The position numbers and the translations under genes were made by a program. Of a DNA stretch of 64,000 bases, positions 63,411 to 64,000 are shown in pieces (the first letter of the stretch is position 1; each line of letters starts with the position of its first letter). Source of the stretch: Bradyrhizobium cosmicum (GTDB taxonomy: Bacteria; Pseudomonadota; Alphaproteobacteria; Rhizobiales; Xanthobacteraceae); NCBI RefSeq assembly GCF_007290395.2, contig NZ_CP041656.2, forward strand, positions 868,001 to 932,000, read 5' to 3'. Below the pieces are notes generated by a model, which made no database searches, had not been told where the DNA came from, and worked only from the letters and a program-made list of their open reading frames with translations.

Positions 63411-64000
63411 TCACCGCGCGCAGTCAACGATCACGGTGCCGAGCTTGTCGCCTTTCTCGACGGCCAGGTGCGCCTGTGCCGTGTCCGACAGTGCGAACTG
63501 CGCCGCGACATTGTGAAGCCGCGGCCCCGCCGCCAGCCATTTCCAGATGTCGGCCTGCGCCGCGGCAAGCAGCGCGGGCGGTAATGCGAACAGCACCAGC
63601 GCGCGCAGTGTAATGCATTTCTCCATCAGCTCGCGCATCGGCACCGTTGGTGTGCGGTTGCCGTTGGTGGCGTAGACCGCGATGGTGGAATTCATCGCCA
63701 TCAGCTTCAATGTGGTTGCGATGTTGCCACCGAAATCGACGTCGACGACATGGTCGACGCCGCGTCCGCCGGTGAAGGCCATCGCCTTGGCGACGACGTC
63801 GTCATCCCTGTAGTTGACGACGAGATCGGCGCCCGCGCGGCGCGCCTGTTCGCCCTTCATCGCCGAGCTGACGGTCGCGATCACCTGTGCGCCGCCCCAT
63901 TTGGCGAACTGCACGGCGTAGTGGCCAACCGCGCCGGCACCGCCGGTGACGAGCACGGTCTTGCCGACGATCGGGCCGTCCGCAAACAGCGAGCACCACG
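63411..64000 (-). CDS. NADPH:quinone oxidoreductase-like MDR protein, C-terminal part
   Basis: The frame continues to the end of the window, so the N-terminus is missing; about 195 residues are present. They contain the coenzyme-binding stretch VLVTGGAGAVGHYAVQFAKWGGAQVIAT, then NYRDDDVVAKAMAFTGGRGVDHVVDV and the late AVEKGDKLGTVIVDC. It is a zinc-independent medium-chain reductase of the QOR type that reduces quinones or enones. No catalytic zinc ligand can be judged without the N-terminus. Confidence 0.85.
   Translation of the reverse strand, partial: WCSLFADGPIVGKTVLVTGGAGAVGHYAVQFAKWGGAQVIATVSSAMKGEQARRAGADLVVNYRDDDVVAKAMAFTGGRGVDHVVDVDFGGNIATTLKLMAMNSTIAVYATNGNRTPTVPMRELMEKCITLRALVLFALPPALLAAAQADIWKWLAAGPRLHNVAAQFALSDTAQAHLAVEKGDKLGTVIVDCAR

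Noticed and set aside
1..64000. Insertion sequences, prophage genes, tRNA or rRNA genes
   Set aside because: No transposase, integrase, phage structural gene or clover-leaf sequence was recognised in any gap.

Overview
The window looks like chromosomal DNA of a Bradyrhizobium-like alphaproteobacterium (Nitrobacteraceae). This rests on the GC-rich coding sequence, several ABC uptake operons for organic acids and peptides, a membrane-bound ferritin (MbfA) gene with an Irr-type operator, DUF1127, DUF1488 and DUF3775 small proteins, and many families of long intergenic palindromes. I saw no rRNA, tRNA, CRISPR array, insertion sequence or prophage gene. Assignments rest on reading motifs; no database search was run.

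Layout. 1-6.3 kb: the 3' end of a fumarase-superfamily lyase, an M29 aminopeptidase, a possible SUKH-like protein, a cupin, an amidohydrolase, a DUF1579-like protein and an exported metallo-beta-lactamase-fold protein. 6.4-8.7 kb: an ABC-2 type exporter pair, divergent from a livHMGF operon with its own acyl-CoA ligase and periplasmic binding protein (8.9-15.7 kb). 15.9-27.9 kb: an exported LprI-like protein, a LapG-like cysteine protease (BTLCP), a 2349-residue FecR/VCBS protein with a type I secretion C-terminus, and a CHASE2 adenylate/guanylate cyclase. 28.1-37.3 kb: two divergent peptide-type binding proteins, each with a good sigma-54 promoter. One of them heads a Dpp/Opp-type operon that also encodes an amidase and its AtzG-like small subunit. 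37.6-41.2 kb: a GlsB-type membrane protein and a type I secretion ABC/HlyD pair. 41.4-43.8 kb: AMP nucleosidase, DUF1488 and PncC. 43.9-46.6 kb: two tandem amidohydrolases and a Rieske ferredoxin, translationally coupled. 46.7-50.1 kb: an MHS transporter, a LysR regulator, DUF1127 and a GNAT. 50.3-56.8 kb: enoyl-CoA hydratase, SDR, AidB-like acyl-CoA dehydrogenase, zinc alcohol dehydrogenase and a second amidase. 56.8-64 kb: mbfA with an iron-control element, an epoxide hydrolase, two paralogous metallo-beta-lactamase-fold hydrolases around a GST and a fumarylacetoacetate hydrolase-family enzyme, DUF3775 and a truncated quinone oxidoreductase.

Working together. The strongest candidate for an uncharacterised system is the 17.1-27.9 kb module: a LapG-type periplasmic protease gene divergent from a giant secreted adhesin-like gene, followed by a cyclase with an extracytoplasmic CHASE2 sensor. 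A type I exporter lies 10 kb further on. The second is the sigma-54 controlled amide or peptide uptake and hydrolysis locus, which suggests nitrogen-regulated scavenging. At the scale of the whole window, 14 long palindromic elements of about nine sequence families all lie downstream of at least one stop codon, and none lies in the eight spaces between divergent genes.
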